Shown piece by piece: positions 41,101 through 50,640 of a stretch of 51,655 nt of DNA; within the stretch, counting starts at the first letter, position 1; every line of letters begins with the position of its first letter. The DNA comes from Chthoniobacteraceae bacterium. GTDB taxonomy: Bacteria; Verrucomicrobiota; Verrucomicrobiia; Chthoniobacterales; Chthoniobacteraceae. The notes beneath the pieces were generated by a model, which was given only the letters and a program-made list of their open reading frames with translations, did no database searches and was not told the origin of the DNA. A program made the translations under genes and the position numbers. The stretch covers positions 1-51,655 of the forward strand of contig CANIWM010000040.1 of the NCBI GenBank assembly GCA_947471505.1. Direction: 5' to 3'.

Positions 41101-44100
41101 AACGCCTGCGCCAGCGAAAGGTCGCCTCCATTTGCCCGCTGCCGCTCCTCCACGAGGTCACACGCAGCCGCAGATTCGCCCGCGAAAAAGAGCCCCCACA
41201 CCGCTTCGTTCGGCGACACCTTCGCGCTTTCCGACCAGTCATTCCGCCACGTCTCCAGAGCCTTCCCGCCGATCCGTCGCACGGCCTCGCCAGCCCCGCG
41301 AATCGCCTGAAGCCGCCACTCCGCCTCCGGCGAAAGCCGCGCCACCGCCGCGCCGCTACGCCCCGGCATGAGCCCCCTCGCGATGCGCTCCGCAGGCTCA
41401 AGCCGCGAGGCACTCGGCGAGATCGCCCGCAGCTCGGCAGACATCCACGCATGGCGAATATCCGCCCGCCCGCTGCCCGAGAAAATCGCCTCCGCACCCA
41501 CGCTCCCACGCTCAAACGACACGCGCTCCGTCCACGGACTTTCGCCGGTCGCCGTGGGGAAAAGCGGGAGGTTTTCCAGCGGCTTCGAGCGCTTCAGCAC
41601 TTGCTCGAAGGCGTCCTTTGCCGCCGCAAAGTTCCCCGCCTGCGACTCCATCACGCCCAGCTCCACCGCCCCGCGCAAGTAGGCGGGCTCGATGACGGTG
41701 AGCTTGCGCAAAAGCGACATCGCCCGCGTAGCATCGCCCCACGCGAGGTGAAAATCTGCCGCCCGCCGCAGCACCTCCACATCACGCGGAAACTTCGCCG
41801 TCGCCCGGCCCCACGTCCGCTCTGCGCCGTCGAGTTCGCCCGTCTTTTCTTGGAGCGATGCGAGCTTCAGGAATCCATCCGGGCGGTCCTGATTCACCAC
41901 TCGCGTAAGCTGCTCTTGCAGCCGGATTGCCGTATCCAGCCGCCGCAGTTCCTCCGCCTCGCGGATCAGCTCCGGCAGCGCCTGCTCTTGATTCGGCGCG
42001 GAAAAGACCGCGTCCGCAAACAACTCAAACGCCGCCTTTTTCTCCCCGAGCAACTTCAGCACACGACCCAGCGACATCGCGGTAAAGTAGTCATCCGCCC
42101 GCACCTTGCGCCGCTCCTCCAGACGCTCACGCAACCACCGGAGTTGATTGTGCTGCTGCGCGTGCAAGAGCATCTCGTCGAAGCGCGCAAACTTCTCTTT
42201 TTCATCCGGCGTCTCATCCACCAGCCGCAGTAAAAGGTCCGACGCTTCCTCGTGTTTCGCCTGCCGTTGCAGCACGCGGAGGATGGACGCTGAGAACTCC
42301 CGCTTGCGCTGCGGCGGCGCGACGGTGTGGGCCTTCCGCCAAGTCGCCAGCGCCTCCACGAGCTTGCTCGCACGCTCCTGCGCATTCGCGAGGTCTGCCA
42401 GCGCGTCGGGGTTGCCGGGATTGCGCTGCGCCAGCTCGGCGAAAATGCGCTGCGCCTCGCGGGCATTGCCAGAGAGCCCTTCGAGCTGCGCAAGCTGGCG
42501 GAGGTAGCCGTCGCGCCCGGCAGGGTTCAGCTCCACTAGCTCGCGCAAGCGCAGACTCGCCGTGAGCAGGTCGCCATTCGTCGCCGCTTGGTTGGCCATG
42601 AACTCCAGCGGCTGCGGGTTCTTGGGCTCTGCCTCAGCGGCTTTCGTCGCGTAAGTCATCGCCTCGCCCTTGCCGCCGTTCCACGCCTTCCAACGCGCCA
42701 CGCGCAGCCAGCCCGCCGCCGTGCCCAGCTTCGTCGCGCGCGTCGTCAGCTCATTGATAAAGCCCGCCGTCTCCGCCACCGAGTGGTCCGGCTGGCGCGG
42801 CGCGAGGTCCGGGTCTTCATCCACCGCCAGCGCACGCGCACGGAACGAAGCGAACAATTTCTCATCCACCTCCAGCCGTTCCGCGTCCGATTTAGAAAGC
42901 TCCCACGCCCGCTCCAGCGGCGGACGCGCCTCGATTCCCCGGCCCAGACTCGTCAGCAATTCCCCCAGCATCACCGCGTAGTCGCGCACATCCGGCGCGA
43001 GCGTCGTCGCCTGCCGCACTTGGTCCGCAGCCGCGCTCAGCGACGTCTGCAGCTTCAGCGCCTGCGCGATTTGAAAGTGCGCCACCGCTCGCAAAGTGGG
43101 CGCATCCCCCGCCCTCACCAGCCGTCCCAGCGTCGCCAGCGCCTCCGATTCCCGTTTCTGCGCAAAGTAAAACGCTGCCAACGCCTGCACCGCCTCGGGC
43201 GTAGTCGCATCCGCTTTCAATGTCTCTTCCGCGAGGTCGAGCAGTCGGTTCTCTTGGTAAAACTCCAGCGCCTTCGCCCGCAGCGAGTCGTCCGTCTTAC
43301 GCGCACCAAGCAACGCCGCGATGCGCGCCCGCGCCGCCGCGCCGTCCTCCCGCTGGAGGTCCAGCCGCGCACGCTCGAACACCAAATCCGCATCACTCGG
43401 CTGCGCCGCGATGAGCTGGTCGAGCTGCGCCGCCGCGCCCTCCAGATTATCGAGCTGCCCCATCACCCGCGCCAGCCGTAGCCTGTATTCATGCGCCTTG
43501 GGAGCGAGAGCGGTCGCTTTCTCCAGCCACACCATCTGCGGCTGGAGCGAGCCTGTGCGCTCGTAATACTCCACCATCCGCAGCACCGCGCCGAGGTCGC
43601 GCGGATTCGTCTCCGCGTCTTTGCGCCACCGCTCCTCCAGCGCCGTCTCGATATGCTGACGCTGCGCAAGCCGGATCATCTGCCCATTCAGTTCTGTGCG
43701 TAGCCAATTCCCCGGCGCAGTCATCCCCGCCGCCTGCTCCAGCGCCAGCATCGCCTCCGCAGGCCGACCCGCAGAGGAATGCAGCTTCGCAGTCTGCGCC
43801 AGAGACGCCGCGCGCTCCGCCACCGGCCCATGCTCCGCGATGAACCGCAGGTGCCCGATGGCCTCATCGTAAAGCAGCCCCGCCGCGTAGCTGTCTGCCA
43901 GCCGACGCCGTAGCGCGAGGTCGTTCGGGCTCACCGCCACCGTCCGCTCCCAAGCCTTCGCAGCCGCCGCCGAATCGCCCGCCGCAGCCCACGCCGCGCC
44001 GAGCTGGAGTAGCGCATCGCCCAGCCGAGGGTCGTCATTTTTCAAAAGCGAACATGCCTTTTCCAAAGCCAGCGCAGCCTCGCGTGGACGAGTCCGCTCC

Positions 44101-44444
44101 GTCTCCAGCTTCGCCCGCGCAAGGTGCGGCAGCGGGCTCGCCGAATCCAGCTTCTCCGCGCGCGCAAACGCCGCCACCGCCTCATCCTCCTTGCCGCTTC
44201 GCCGCAGTAAATGGCCAAGCACCATCGCGCTCGCGAACGTCTTCCCTTCACGAAACTCCGCGATCAATTTCTCCGTCGAGCCCTCCTCCACAGCCGACTT
44301 CCACAGCCGCTCCACCGCGATTCCCTCCGCCGGGTTCGCCTCCAGCATCTGCTTGTAGCGTGCCGTGATGCGGGGATCGCTCACCTCCGCCCGCCCAACG
44401 GCAGACGCCAACGCAACCGCAATAAACACACGTCGAAAAAGCAT
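38127..44444 (-). CDS. Giant exported TPR protein (about 2105 residues)
   Basis: From ATG 44444 the protein begins MLFRRVFIAVALASAVGRAE, a signal peptide with cleavage probably after GRA. It is almost entirely made of helical TPR-like repeats of about 34 residues (for example LQLGAAWAAAGDSAAAAKAW, SLRLRELVELNPAGRDGYLR, and WYSGFQLGRQRIFEPALSLG). No enzymatic domain is evident in any part, and there is no C-terminal anchor. TPR superhelices assemble protein complexes. Exported examples of this length are unusual. One middle segment around residues 970-1030 (LPLFPTATGESPWTERVSFE) is less helical and may be a linker. An alternative GTG start lies six codons upstream. The neighbours (rpsB and rseP) do not suggest a role. 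Confidence 0.9.
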   Translation of the reverse strand: MLFRRVFIAVALASAVGRAEVSDPRITARYKQMLEANPAEGIAVERLWKSAVEEGSTEKLIAEFREGKTFASAMVLGHLLRRSGKEDEAVAAFARAEKLDSASPLPHLARAKLETERTRPREAALALEKACSLLKNDDPRLGDALLQLGAAWAAAGDSAAAAKAWERTVAVSPNDLALRRRLADSYAAGLLYDEAIGHLRFIAEHGPVAERAASLAQTAKLHSSAGRPAEAMLALEQAAGMTAPGNWLRTELNGQMIRLAQRQHIETALEERWRKDAETNPRDLGAVLRMVEYYERTGSLQPQMVWLEKATALAPKAHEYRLRLARVMGQLDNLEGAAAQLDQLIAAQPSDADLVFERARLDLQREDGAAARARIAALLGARKTDDSLRAKALEFYQENRLLDLAEETLKADATTPEAVQALAAFYFAQKRESEALATLGRLVRAGDAPTLRAVAHFQIAQALKLQTSLSAAADQVRQATTLAPDVRDYAVMLGELLTSLGRGIEARPPLERAWELSKSDAERLEVDEKLFASFRARALAVDEDPDLAPRQPDHSVAETAGFINELTTRATKLGTAAGWLRVARWKAWNGGKGEAMTYATKAAEAEPKNPQPLEFMANQAATNGDLLTASLRLRELVELNPAGRDGYLRQLAQLEGLSGNAREAQRIFAELAQRNPGNPDALADLANAQERASKLVEALATWRKAHTVAPPQRKREFSASILRVLQRQAKHEEASDLLLRLVDETPDEKEKFARFDEMLLHAQQHNQLRWLRERLEERRKVRADDYFTAMSLGRVLKLLGEKKAAFELFADAVFSAPNQEQALPELIREAEELRRLDTAIRLQEQLTRVVNQDRPDGFLKLASLQEKTGELDGAERTWGRATAKFPRDVEVLRRAADFHLAWGDATRAMSLLRKLTVIEPAYLRGAVELGVMESQAGNFAAAKDAFEQVLKRSKPLENLPLFPTATGESPWTERVSFERGSVGAEAIFSGSGRADIRHAWMSAELRAISPSASRLEPAERIARGLMPGRSGAAVARLSPEAEWRLQAIRGAGEAVRRIGGKALETWRNDWSESAKVSPNEAVWGLFFAGESAAACDLVEERQRANGGDLSLAQAFVSMALESGQYERLSRWLEDEGRYGVQRVVFAVAFTEHVQKREHFSAAEAARLFPAQAMASLWYSGFQLGRQRIFEPALSLGERAVERSSADKAGMFREMARWNLPLGRVAESRRLLEQASVVVADSFESPSLAALADLVDLLPITERAAFIETKLASLKGDGLQEQFRRTMLLRKAGRRDDAVAELHRILDRQPLAGLGQDRSNAAHRELLWLAGAVDMFVQWDMPDLAAAVWARTLADPGLMTLKNRLPVKERMEGSRNGAIWSRGDGVEDICDAAANQLDALRYAMGGPVERGEILAERTRLSLRSGHPQSGKVVADPEDRDEPFLSLAEALRTLQAWPSAVEVCLRAWELDRESPRVRRELLDACQRAGDEVTAERVRRQCVKDRYTDIPGMDSVSRQYALELAPRLEERGAVDEALRILTSVLDASHDFHVLCMQAQICLRRGMVAEAEKAMDKMRLVTDGGTAVARGKRAALLEQQGKVAEALELRIGGGGIDPRGPLLLFRTGRTDEAVAMLEKFSGITAVEPAGELAFDMALAGDIAGARSVLISQAARIADPRAQFSLRAKLLALPGARHSAEFVNRMRERMRLISESRPELADRYYEFFQQNATRLGTGAAWTEELTRSSALGAKIALLENQPEQAAKITGEILVRATSPRFPFVRLRDILGQTAAAVPVAKRAMELTVPASAGLEEYVALLDALGRREAARNALTEYEWIASFTGNSNVLGRLWMSLGEPERARGFFQMALKERPLSSQAPALAGMAQVQAATGNSEAANILLRRAFSEPSFRDFAPLIDVLARAGDLPRWESIAAGLGVKPELFYELKVALFTHYENSGRAAEALAFIAAHPGIVAPVNDQRMDIVSLSRVRAFARKTGEFKAAAAAMEALQQSGAPDAEPELAMLQADWCTARGETGAAAPYIIQAAGKRPANWEYVRRAVSAHLSAERKTDALNLLERFFSTARVTTERDAAVALWEEVKNHPEKKE

Positions 44445-44555
44445 CGCCGCAAACACTGCCACTCACCGCGTGAAAGGCAACAGCGCCGATGGAAGTAAGC
44501 GAGGCATCAAATACCAGGTGCATTCTTCGGCGAGTGCGCTAAAGACACCCGCTTC

Positions 44556-46238
44556 ATGCTTACTGTCATCAAGTTCATCGGCATCTTCTTGGAGGTGCTG
44601 CTGCTGTTTAACTTCGTCATCTTCTTCCACGAACTCGGCCATTTCCTCGCTGCGAAATGGCGCGGGCTCATCGTGGAGGAGTTCGCCATTTGGTTTGGCA
44701 AACCGATCTGGCGCAAGAAAATCGGCGGCGTCTGGTTTGCGCTCAACTCCATCCCGTTCGGCGGCTACGTGAAACTGCCACAGCTCGCAAATGGCGACGT
44801 GGAGGGCTCCTCGGAGTATCCAGCAGGCACCGTCCCCGTGGCGAAGCCGAAGGATAAAATCATCGTTGCCGCAGCGGGACCGCTGTTCTCTTTTCTCCTC
44901 GCGTGCATCTTCGCCGTGATTGTGTGGCAAATCGGCCGTCCCGTGGACGAAAGCTCGGGCACTACGACGATCGGCGAAGTGAAGTCGAACAGCCCAGCGG
45001 AAAAAGCGGGGCTTAAGGCCGGAGATCAAATTCTTTCCATCGACGGAATCCCAGTGAAACGCTTCATCGGACAGGGGAAGGACGCCATCATGTGGCGAAT
45101 TGTCCGCAGCGAAGGCGAAACGCTTCCCATCGTGGTTAAGCGGGGCGACCAGGAACTCACCTTCAATCCCACCCCCATCAAGCCCGAGAAAACGTATCTC
45201 ACGCGGACGAAGACCCGGGAAATAGGAATCTCTCCTGCGACTACTCCGCTCATTTCCAAGGTAGATCCAGGTAGCGTTGCGGCTGTGGCGGGCTTGAAAC
45301 CACACGATTTCATCACACATGCGAACGGCCAGAAGCTCTACACGCCGTTTGGAATCTCAGACTATCTCTCGAACAACCCCGTGGAGGAACTGAATCTGAC
45401 GGTGGAGCGGAAAACAAAAAATGGGATCGAGACGCTCGAATTGCCATTCAAACCGAAGCTCCCAAAGGTCGCCTTCCTTGAAATCGATAGCCCCGGAATG
45501 CGCGCAGGGCTGAAGGTGAACGATCGGATTGTGAGCGTGGATGGAAACGCGATGCGCTCGGCAAACGCGCTTTTGAAATACATAGTGAAGCGCAAGACTG
45601 AATCAACGAAGTTCATCGTTGAGCGCGATGGGAAAGCGCTTCCAGAAATCAGCGTAAAACCCGCAGAAGCAAAGCTGGAAGAAGGCGGAACTCGACCGCG
45701 TATCGGAGTGAGCTTTGATGACGACTTCGGCCTGACGTATGATCCCCACGGACGCGGCATCACGAGCCATCAAGGCCCTTGGGAGCAGGTGGCCCAGAGC
45801 TCAATGGCGATTGTGAATACGCTCGATGCTGTGACGAGCAGCAAGAGCGACATCAGCATTCAGCACCTCGGGGGACCGGTGATGATGATGCGCATCTATT
45901 ACCTACTGTTTGAGCAGGAGGACGGATGGAAGCTCGCGTTTTGGTTCTCCGTCATGCTGAACGTCAACCTCGCGCTCATGAACCTCCTTCCCATCCCGCC
46001 ACTCGACGGTAGCCACATCACTTTCGCCACGATCGCCGCCATCAAAGGTCGCCCAGAAGCCGCCGACGAACTCGCGAACAGCAAGCCCGTGCAGTGGTTT
46101 GTCACGGCTGGAACGCTCATGATTATGGGCTTCATGCTCTACGTGACGTTCTTCGATTTGCAGGACGTGTTCGGCGGGCGAAAATCCGATAAATTCCCAT
46201 ACGCGGACAAGGCTCAAGCTGAGGCCGCAACCAAGTAG
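44556..46238 (+). CDS. rseP: Site-2 protease RseP with three PDZ-like repeats
   Basis: The 560-residue membrane metalloprotease has HELGH at residues 25-29 (the zinc site). A membrane helix pair follows at about 110-130. PDZ-like units are centred on NSPAEKAGLKAGDQILSIDG, SVAAVAGLKPHDFITHANGQ and SPGMRAGLKVNDRIVSVDGN. The LDG zinc-ligand motif is NLLPIPPLDGSHITF, and a final helix follows. RseP cuts anti-sigma factors and signal-peptide remnants within the membrane. E. coli RseP has two PDZ domains, whereas this one shows three. It starts at ATG 44556, divergent from the giant TPR gene, and is followed 6 bp later by ispG, so the two are one operon. dxr, often next to rseP, is absent. Confidence 0.93.
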   Translation: MLTVIKFIGIFLEVLLLFNFVIFFHELGHFLAAKWRGLIVEEFAIWFGKPIWRKKIGGVWFALNSIPFGGYVKLPQLANGDVEGSSEYPAGTVPVAKPKDKIIVAAAGPLFSFLLACIFAVIVWQIGRPVDESSGTTTIGEVKSNSPAEKAGLKAGDQILSIDGIPVKRFIGQGKDAIMWRIVRSEGETLPIVVKRGDQELTFNPTPIKPEKTYLTRTKTREIGISPATTPLISKVDPGSVAAVAGLKPHDFITHANGQKLYTPFGISDYLSNNPVEELNLTVERKTKNGIETLELPFKPKLPKVAFLEIDSPGMRAGLKVNDRIVSVDGNAMRSANALLKYIVKRKTESTKFIVERDGKALPEISVKPAEAKLEEGGTRPRIGVSFDDDFGLTYDPHGRGITSHQGPWEQVAQSSMAIVNTLDAVTSSKSDISIQHLGGPVMMMRIYYLLFEQEDGWKLAFWFSVMLNVNLALMNLLPIPPLDGSHITFATIAAIKGRPEAADELANSKPVQWFVTAGTLMIMGFMLYVTFFDLQDVFGGRKSDKFPYADKAQAEAATK

Positions 46239-46244
46239 CGCACG

Positions 46245-47984
46245 ATGAACTTCTGCCCGTCGCTTTTCCACAGCCAGCGGAGAAAAACGCGCGTCGTCCG
46301 AGTCGGCGAAGTCGCCATCGGTGGCGACAATCCCATCCGCGTGCAGAGCATGATTACGTGCGACACGATGGATACGGCCGCATCCATACAGCAGACGCTC
46401 GACCTCTCCGCAGTCGGCTGCGAAATCGTCCGCATCACCGCGCCCACGGTAAAGGACGCGGCGAACCTCCAGCACATCGTCGCCGGGCTGCGGGCGCAGG
46501 GGTGCAACGTCCCCATCGTCGCCGATATTCACTTCAAACCCGACGCCGCGATGGAGGCGGCGAAGTGGGTGGAAAAAGTGCGCGTGAACCCCGGCAACTA
46601 CGCCGACTCGAAGAAGTTCGCGGTGAAAGAATACACCGATGCCGACTACGCCGCCGAGCTAGAGCGCATCCGCGAACGCTTCTCTCCGCTCGTTGCTTTC
46701 TGCAAAGAACACGGTCGCGCCATGCGCATCGGCACGAACCACGGCTCGCTCTCAGACCGCATCATGAACCGCTACGGCGACACCCCGCTCGGCATGGTGG
46801 AGAGCGCGCTGGAGTTTGCCCGCATCGCCCGGGAACTGGGCTACCACGACTTCGTCTTCTCGATGAAGGCGAGCAACCCGAAGGTGATGATTGAGGCGTA
46901 TCGGTTGCTCGTCGCGAGGCTGGCGGAAGAGGGTGACGATTGGAACTACCCCATCCACCTCGGCGTCACGGAAGCGGGCGACGGCGAGGACGGGCGCATC
47001 AAGTCCGCCATCGGCATCGGCTCGCTGCTGAGCGACGGCATCGGCGACACCATCCGCGTCTCGCTCACCGAGGACAGCGTGCATGAGATTCCTGTCGCGC
47101 AGGCGCTCGTAAAGTCCGTGCGCTACTCCACGGCGCGCATCGAAGCGCCGCAGCCCTTCGATCCCTTCACCTACAAGCGCCGCGAGACGACGCCACTCAC
47201 CGTCTGCTCGACGAAAGTAGGCGGCGAATCCGTCGTCGCCGTCGCCATCCGGCAGACCAAGTTTACCGCCATCGCGCACAAGCTCGACGCGCTCGGCGAC
47301 TTCAAGCCCGACTTCGTTTACGAAGACGCAGGCATCGCGGAAGTGGACCCACGCGACGATGCTGCCCTTGGTGCATTAAACAACGCGCCAGCCCGGCTCG
47401 TCAGCATCCCCGACGGCATAGACCTGCCGCCCATCGTCGCCTTCCGCCTACTCGCGGCGAGGCTCGCCGAGCGGCATTCCATTTTGCTGAAGGACACCTT
47501 CGCACCGTCGGAGAACCCCGAGCGGCCTTTCTTGGAGACGCTGCTGGAAAGCTCCGCCGCCATCGGCTCGCTGCTGTGCGACGGCATCGGCGACGGCATT
47601 TTGATCCAAGGCGAACACGCGCCCGGCCAATCGCTGCGGCTCGCCTTCAACATCCTTCAAGCAGCAGGCTCGCGCATCTTCAAGACGGACTACGTCGCTT
47701 GCCCGAGCTGCGGGCGCACGCTCTTTAATCTGCAAGAAACCACCGCCCGCATCCGCGCATCCACCGTCCATTTAAAAGGCGTGAAAATCGCCATCATGGG
47801 CTGCATCGTGAACGGCCCCGGCGAAATGGCCGACGCCGATTTCGGCTACGTCGGCGGCGCACCGGGGAAGATCAATCTCTACGTCGGCAAGAAGCCCGTG
47901 AAGTTCAACATCCCGCAAGACGAAGCCGTGGAGCGGCTCAAGGACTTGATCAAAGAGCACGGCAAGTGGGTGGAGCCTGCATAG
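46245..47984 (+). CDS. ispG: 4-hydroxy-3-methylbut-2-enyl diphosphate synthase, long (three-domain) type
   Basis: The 579-residue IspG (GcpE) catalyses the penultimate MEP-pathway step, reducing MEcPP to HMBPP. The TIM-barrel part begins RVGEVAIGGDNPIRVQSMIT and contains IVADIHFKPDAAMEAAKWVE and AMRIGTNHGSLSDRIMNRYG. The Fe-S part has CPSCGRTLF and MGCIVNGPGEMADADFGYVG, giving the three Cys and one Glu cluster ligands. Between them lies an additional domain of about 200 residues, as in plants, Chlamydiae and Bacteroidetes, against about 370 residues for E. coli IspG. It is co-transcribed with rseP. The first 13 residues are not conserved and the start could be an internal codon. Confidence 0.95.
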   Translation: MNFCPSLFHSQRRKTRVVRVGEVAIGGDNPIRVQSMITCDTMDTAASIQQTLDLSAVGCEIVRITAPTVKDAANLQHIVAGLRAQGCNVPIVADIHFKPDAAMEAAKWVEKVRVNPGNYADSKKFAVKEYTDADYAAELERIRERFSPLVAFCKEHGRAMRIGTNHGSLSDRIMNRYGDTPLGMVESALEFARIARELGYHDFVFSMKASNPKVMIEAYRLLVARLAEEGDDWNYPIHLGVTEAGDGEDGRIKSAIGIGSLLSDGIGDTIRVSLTEDSVHEIPVAQALVKSVRYSTARIEAPQPFDPFTYKRRETTPLTVCSTKVGGESVVAVAIRQTKFTAIAHKLDALGDFKPDFVYEDAGIAEVDPRDDAALGALNNAPARLVSIPDGIDLPPIVAFRLLAARLAERHSILLKDTFAPSENPERPFLETLLESSAAIGSLLCDGIGDGILIQGEHAPGQSLRLAFNILQAAGSRIFKTDYVACPSCGRTLFNLQETTARIRASTVHLKGVKIAIMGCIVNGPGEMADADFGYVGGAPGKINLYVGKKPVKFNIPQDEAVERLKDLIKEHGKWVEPA

Positions 47985-47996
47985 TTTCCGGCGAGT

Positions 47997-50531
47997 TCAG
48001 AGCGCCGCCGGAGTCCCGCCTGCGACCGGGCTCGCACGCCAAAAGGCTGGATTGCTCAAGGGATTTCCCACGGCTGGCTCAGTCTGCTCCAGCGAAGCGT
48101 TCGTGCCATCGGCAGCGGGCCATGGCGCAAAATCGTCGTAGGAAAAATCCAACACCGCCGCACCGGTGGCTGTTGAAAGAGTGATGCGTTCGCCGCTGTT
48201 TGAGAGGCTTCCGGAAAACTCACCGAGGACGCTTTCCGGAAGCACCGCCGGGTATCGCACGAGAAAAGCAGCACGATTTGCCACGAGCACCTTCGCCGCA
48301 CCGACTGGCAGCGTTCGCGACGCAGCAGGCAGTTGGGAAAAATCGAACGTCACGCCTTCCGTGAACCGAAGCGCCGAGAGGTCCACGGGCTTGTCGCTGA
48401 TGTTTGCGATTTCGATCCAATCAAAGACGCTCGCACCGATGAAACCTTGCGCGACCTCTTCTCCGGTCGGTGCCGCGGCACGATACATCAGCTCGGAAAC
48501 GGTCACATTTCCCGACGCTGCCGGTACTGCATCGACGATGTAAGTCGCCTGCGCAATCGGGCTCCAATGCCCGCCGCTTAATAGCCGGGCTTTGATCGTC
48601 TGCGTCGCGCCGATTCGTAGCGGACTGCGATAGAGCGCGCCTTGCGGCAGACCGTTCGCGCCACGAGGATCGCGCCCATCAGTGGTCACATAGATCCGCC
48701 CGCTTGCGAACCGCGTCCCCGCAGGCGGCGTTCCGTTATATCGGGCAATCGCAACGCTGGAATTCGCCCGGACCAATCCGCCCGCGCGCGAAATAACCGG
48801 CGGACGGAAAATGGTCCCGTTCACCGCATTTTGACGATCGATCCACGAGATGCGCGCCTCGACGAATCGAAGCATCGTCGAGACTTCCGACTGAAACGTT
48901 TTGCGGTTCGCAAAACCCGGCGCATTGGGCCACACATACTGGCCCAAAATCGGCCATTGGCGGAAATGACGCGCTGCCGGAGTCTGCACCGTATCCGGGG
49001 TAGAATTCGTCACCGACTCGCTGCGTCCGCCGAGCAAAATCTTTCGGATGCGCAGGATTTCATTGGTGAGATTCGCTCGTGAGAACACCCCGCGGCGCAA
49101 CTCCCAATAACGATCCCAATACGCGAGTTCGTAGGCGGGGTCCTCATGCAAGCGCGGATACCACAGGTAATCGTAGCCCTGCGTGTAGTACCAGCCGCGC
49201 GGATTTTCACCGGTGAGATAATCGGCATTACCGAGCGAAAGGTTGTAGTCCCAGAGCGGCAGCGCACGGATTTTTCGCCCCCGATCCTTCGTGAAATACG
49301 TGCTGAGCCGGTAGCCGTCGATTTGCTTCGTCATCTCCACGAACCATTGATTGTCGATAAACGTCAGCGGGTCGATGAACGCGGCGTAGCCCGTCTGCGG
49401 GTCGGCGAATTGATCCCCGAATAACGCATCCTCGAAGTCGCCGAGATGCCCTTCCAGATACGCGGCCTGCTCGACATTGATGTTCCCCGGCTCGACCACT
49501 TGCAGCGGCACGAATCCGACAGGCGTCGAAAAACTGTAATCGGGCGACGGTTTATCCTTCCGGAAAATGTAGCCACCCGTGATCGCGGCGGGGTCCGTAT
49601 CGGCAGGGCCCAGCGCGGCGATGTTCACGCGGTTTTTGTCGCGTTTGATCTTCTCCATCAGGACGTAAACGCCGCGATAATCCTCCATCCCGACCGGCGT
49701 ATTCGGGTCGCCGTTTACGAAGACTTCGCAAAACACCGTCCGCATCGCGCTCCCCTCGCCCCGGAGCGTCCGCATGAGCGAAAAGACGAGAAAGTTCCGC
49801 ATCAGCGTCTTGTCCGTGTACGGCGCGTAAAGCACCCAGTCGGAATCGGCAGGCATCCCGAGAAGCGACGCCTCCTTATCCGTCCCGCTTTCGCTCTGCG
49901 TCGCCCACGAGTACGAACGCTGGGGAAACCCCGCCGAAGTCTCACCGCGAATATGCATCGCACTCCGGCCCTGATAATCCGCCGCCCCGAGCACGCTCGC
50001 GACACCGCTTTCATCCGGACGCACCGTCACGGCGTAAGTGAACTGCGGGTTCCGGTCATTATCGATATCCGCGCCAAACCGCTCGATGACGACGATTGGA
50101 AGGTTCGAGGTGAACGGCTTCGCGGTCCGCGGGTCGTGCACCAGTGAATCATCGAGCCGGATAAAGTGGCGGCTTTTCACCGGTCCCGCTCCGCCTCCGG
50201 GCTCGAAAATCCGGGCGCGAACGACTGCCGAGCCCTCGATGGGCAAAGGGCTCGTCCACACGGGCGAATCAACGGATGGCTCCGAATTGTCGAGCGTGAA
50301 TCGGACGACTCCGCCGGGCGTTTGCGGCGCAAGAATATCGAGTTGCGTATCCCCGGCAATCAGCCCGCCTTCGCGAGAAAATCGCACCTCTTCCAAGACC
50401 GGCACCTGCGCGAAGCAACGGAGCGACGAGACAAAAAGGACACAGATGAAGAAGACATGACGCACGCCGCAACATTCACCGCAATTCGCGCGCCTGCGCG
50501 TAAAAAGTGTTTGGCGAACCAACTTTTTCAT
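47997..50531 (-). CDS. Secreted CotH-kinase-like protein with lamin-tail domain
   Basis: From ATG 50531 (GAGGTG lies just upstream), 844 residues begin MKKLVRQTLFTRRRANCGEC and then a hydrophobic export segment (FFICVLFVSSLRCFAQVP). An N-terminal chitobiase-like beta domain covers about residues 40-150 (RFTLDNSEPSVDSPVWTSPL). A CotH-like kinase fold follows, with GMPADSDWVLYAPYTDKTLM, DYRGVYVLMEKIKRDKNRV and PLWDYNLSLGNADYLTGEN. A second chitobiase-like segment (YVTTDGRDPRGANGLPQGAL) leads to a C-terminal lamin-tail domain (VFDWIEIANISDKPVDLSAL). CotH proteins phosphorylate secreted proteins, and here the target is unknown. The longer frame start (50600) would precede the Shine-Dalgarno. It is convergent with ispG, 12 bp away. 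Confidence 0.88.
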   Translation of the reverse strand: MKKLVRQTLFTRRRANCGECCGVRHVFFICVLFVSSLRCFAQVPVLEEVRFSREGGLIAGDTQLDILAPQTPGGVVRFTLDNSEPSVDSPVWTSPLPIEGSAVVRARIFEPGGGAGPVKSRHFIRLDDSLVHDPRTAKPFTSNLPIVVIERFGADIDNDRNPQFTYAVTVRPDESGVASVLGAADYQGRSAMHIRGETSAGFPQRSYSWATQSESGTDKEASLLGMPADSDWVLYAPYTDKTLMRNFLVFSLMRTLRGEGSAMRTVFCEVFVNGDPNTPVGMEDYRGVYVLMEKIKRDKNRVNIAALGPADTDPAAITGGYIFRKDKPSPDYSFSTPVGFVPLQVVEPGNINVEQAAYLEGHLGDFEDALFGDQFADPQTGYAAFIDPLTFIDNQWFVEMTKQIDGYRLSTYFTKDRGRKIRALPLWDYNLSLGNADYLTGENPRGWYYTQGYDYLWYPRLHEDPAYELAYWDRYWELRRGVFSRANLTNEILRIRKILLGGRSESVTNSTPDTVQTPAARHFRQWPILGQYVWPNAPGFANRKTFQSEVSTMLRFVEARISWIDRQNAVNGTIFRPPVISRAGGLVRANSSVAIARYNGTPPAGTRFASGRIYVTTDGRDPRGANGLPQGALYRSPLRIGATQTIKARLLSGGHWSPIAQATYIVDAVPAASGNVTVSELMYRAAAPTGEEVAQGFIGASVFDWIEIANISDKPVDLSALRFTEGVTFDFSQLPAASRTLPVGAAKVLVANRAAFLVRYPAVLPESVLGEFSGSLSNSGERITLSTATGAAVLDFSYDDFAPWPAADGTNASLEQTEPAVGNPLSNPAFWRASPVAGGTPAAL

Positions 50532-50583
50532 CCCGCCCACCTCGCGCACGTTCCTAATTTCAAAACCTGAACGACGCGAAACG

Positions 50584-50617
50584 AAAAGCCCCGCTCCCAT
50601 GACGAGAGCGGGGCTTT
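50584..50617 (-). terminator. Terminator after the gene at the right edge
   Basis: The 12-bp perfect stem AAAAGCCCCGCT / AGCGGGGCTTTT flanked by A/T runs lies 23 bp after the stop of the gene ending at 50641. It separates that gene from the CotH gene. Confidence 0.85.
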
Positions 50618-50640
50618 TGTGATTTACTGCTGGCTATCCG

